32,730 nucleotides of DNA from an uncultured Clostridium sp. (lineage in GTDB: Bacteria > Bacillota > Clostridia > Lachnospirales > Lachnospiraceae): the NCBI GenBank assembly GCA_937885015.1, contig CALAAS010000010.1, forward strand, positions 1-32,730, read 5' to 3'. Below are positions 32,630-32,730 of the stretch, in pieces. The notes under the pieces were generated by a model. That model was not told where the DNA came from, searched no databases, and saw nothing but the letters and a program-made list of their open reading frames with translations. Position numbers and translations under genes: made by a program. Position 1 is the stretch's first letter; each line of letters begins with the position of its first letter.

Positions 32630-32730
32630 CGGCCTGCGAAACGGGGAAGACCGTGTCAGAAGGCTGGGGCAGAGACACGACAAACGCATGAATGAATAAA
32701 TTATGAACACCCTGTCCGGATTTTTTTGAT

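Noticed and set aside
32523..32678. N-terminal extension of the pantothenate kinase frame
   Set aside because: It runs through the TTGCAA/TATAAT promoter, and the family start motif begins right after ATG 32522.

Overview
The window looks like a chromosomal segment of a Gram-positive anaerobe of the Clostridia, most likely a Lachnospiraceae-type genome (inference). The grounds are roughly 50 percent GC, strong AGGAGG-type ribosome sites, two LytR-CpsA-Psr (LCP) wall ligases, a signal-peptide protein made of cell-wall-binding repeats, a Csp-like subtilase, and a type II pantothenate kinase. There are no rRNA or tRNA genes, transposases or CRISPR arrays that I can support.

Layout. (1) Bases 1-498 hold no gene I can support, only promoter-like sequences, one of them pointing left out of the window. 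(2) 590-5952 (+) is a surface-polysaccharide assembly operon: O-antigen ligase/polymerase-like protein, membrane-bound sugar-nucleotide 4,6-dehydratase (CapD/PglF type), Wzz-like chain-length regulator with a decayed kinase-like tail, and a 54-residue coiled-coil protein. It ends at a bidirectional terminator. (3) 6075-11313 (-) holds a zinc-ribbon/coiled-coil protein, a secreted cell-wall-binding-repeat protein, an HMGL-like aldolase fused to an unknown domain, and a CMP-sugar-acid synthetase fused to a HAD phosphatase. (4) 11471-24933 (+) is a tightly packed run: thiamine-diphosphate enzyme, NAD-dependent sugar epimerase, GtrB-like polyprenyl-phosphate glycosyltransferase, a two-domain GT2, a single-domain GT2, LCP protein 1, initiating sugar-phosphate transferase, LCP protein 2 and an AEC-family transporter. 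(5) 24950-32522 is a housekeeping and proteolysis area: RlmI-like rRNA methyltransferase (-), HtrA-like protease (+), divergent ClpX-like unfoldase (+), S8 subtilase (-), signal-peptidase-II-like protein (+) and type II pantothenate kinase (-), the last two overlapping tail to tail.

How it works together (inference). The initiating transferase loads a sugar phosphate on a lipid carrier. The GT2 enzymes extend it using sugars supplied in part by the dehydratase and epimerase. The Wzy-like and Wzz-like proteins polymerise it and set chain length, and the LCP proteins attach it to peptidoglycan. The aldolase, cytidylyltransferase-phosphatase fusion and ThDP enzyme, transcribed from a shared divergent promoter region, look like a dedicated route to an unusual CMP-activated sugar acid or a branched sugar. 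No KdsA or NeuB synthase is present, so this is the best candidate for an undescribed pathway. No Wzx flippase or ABC exporter is visible in the window.
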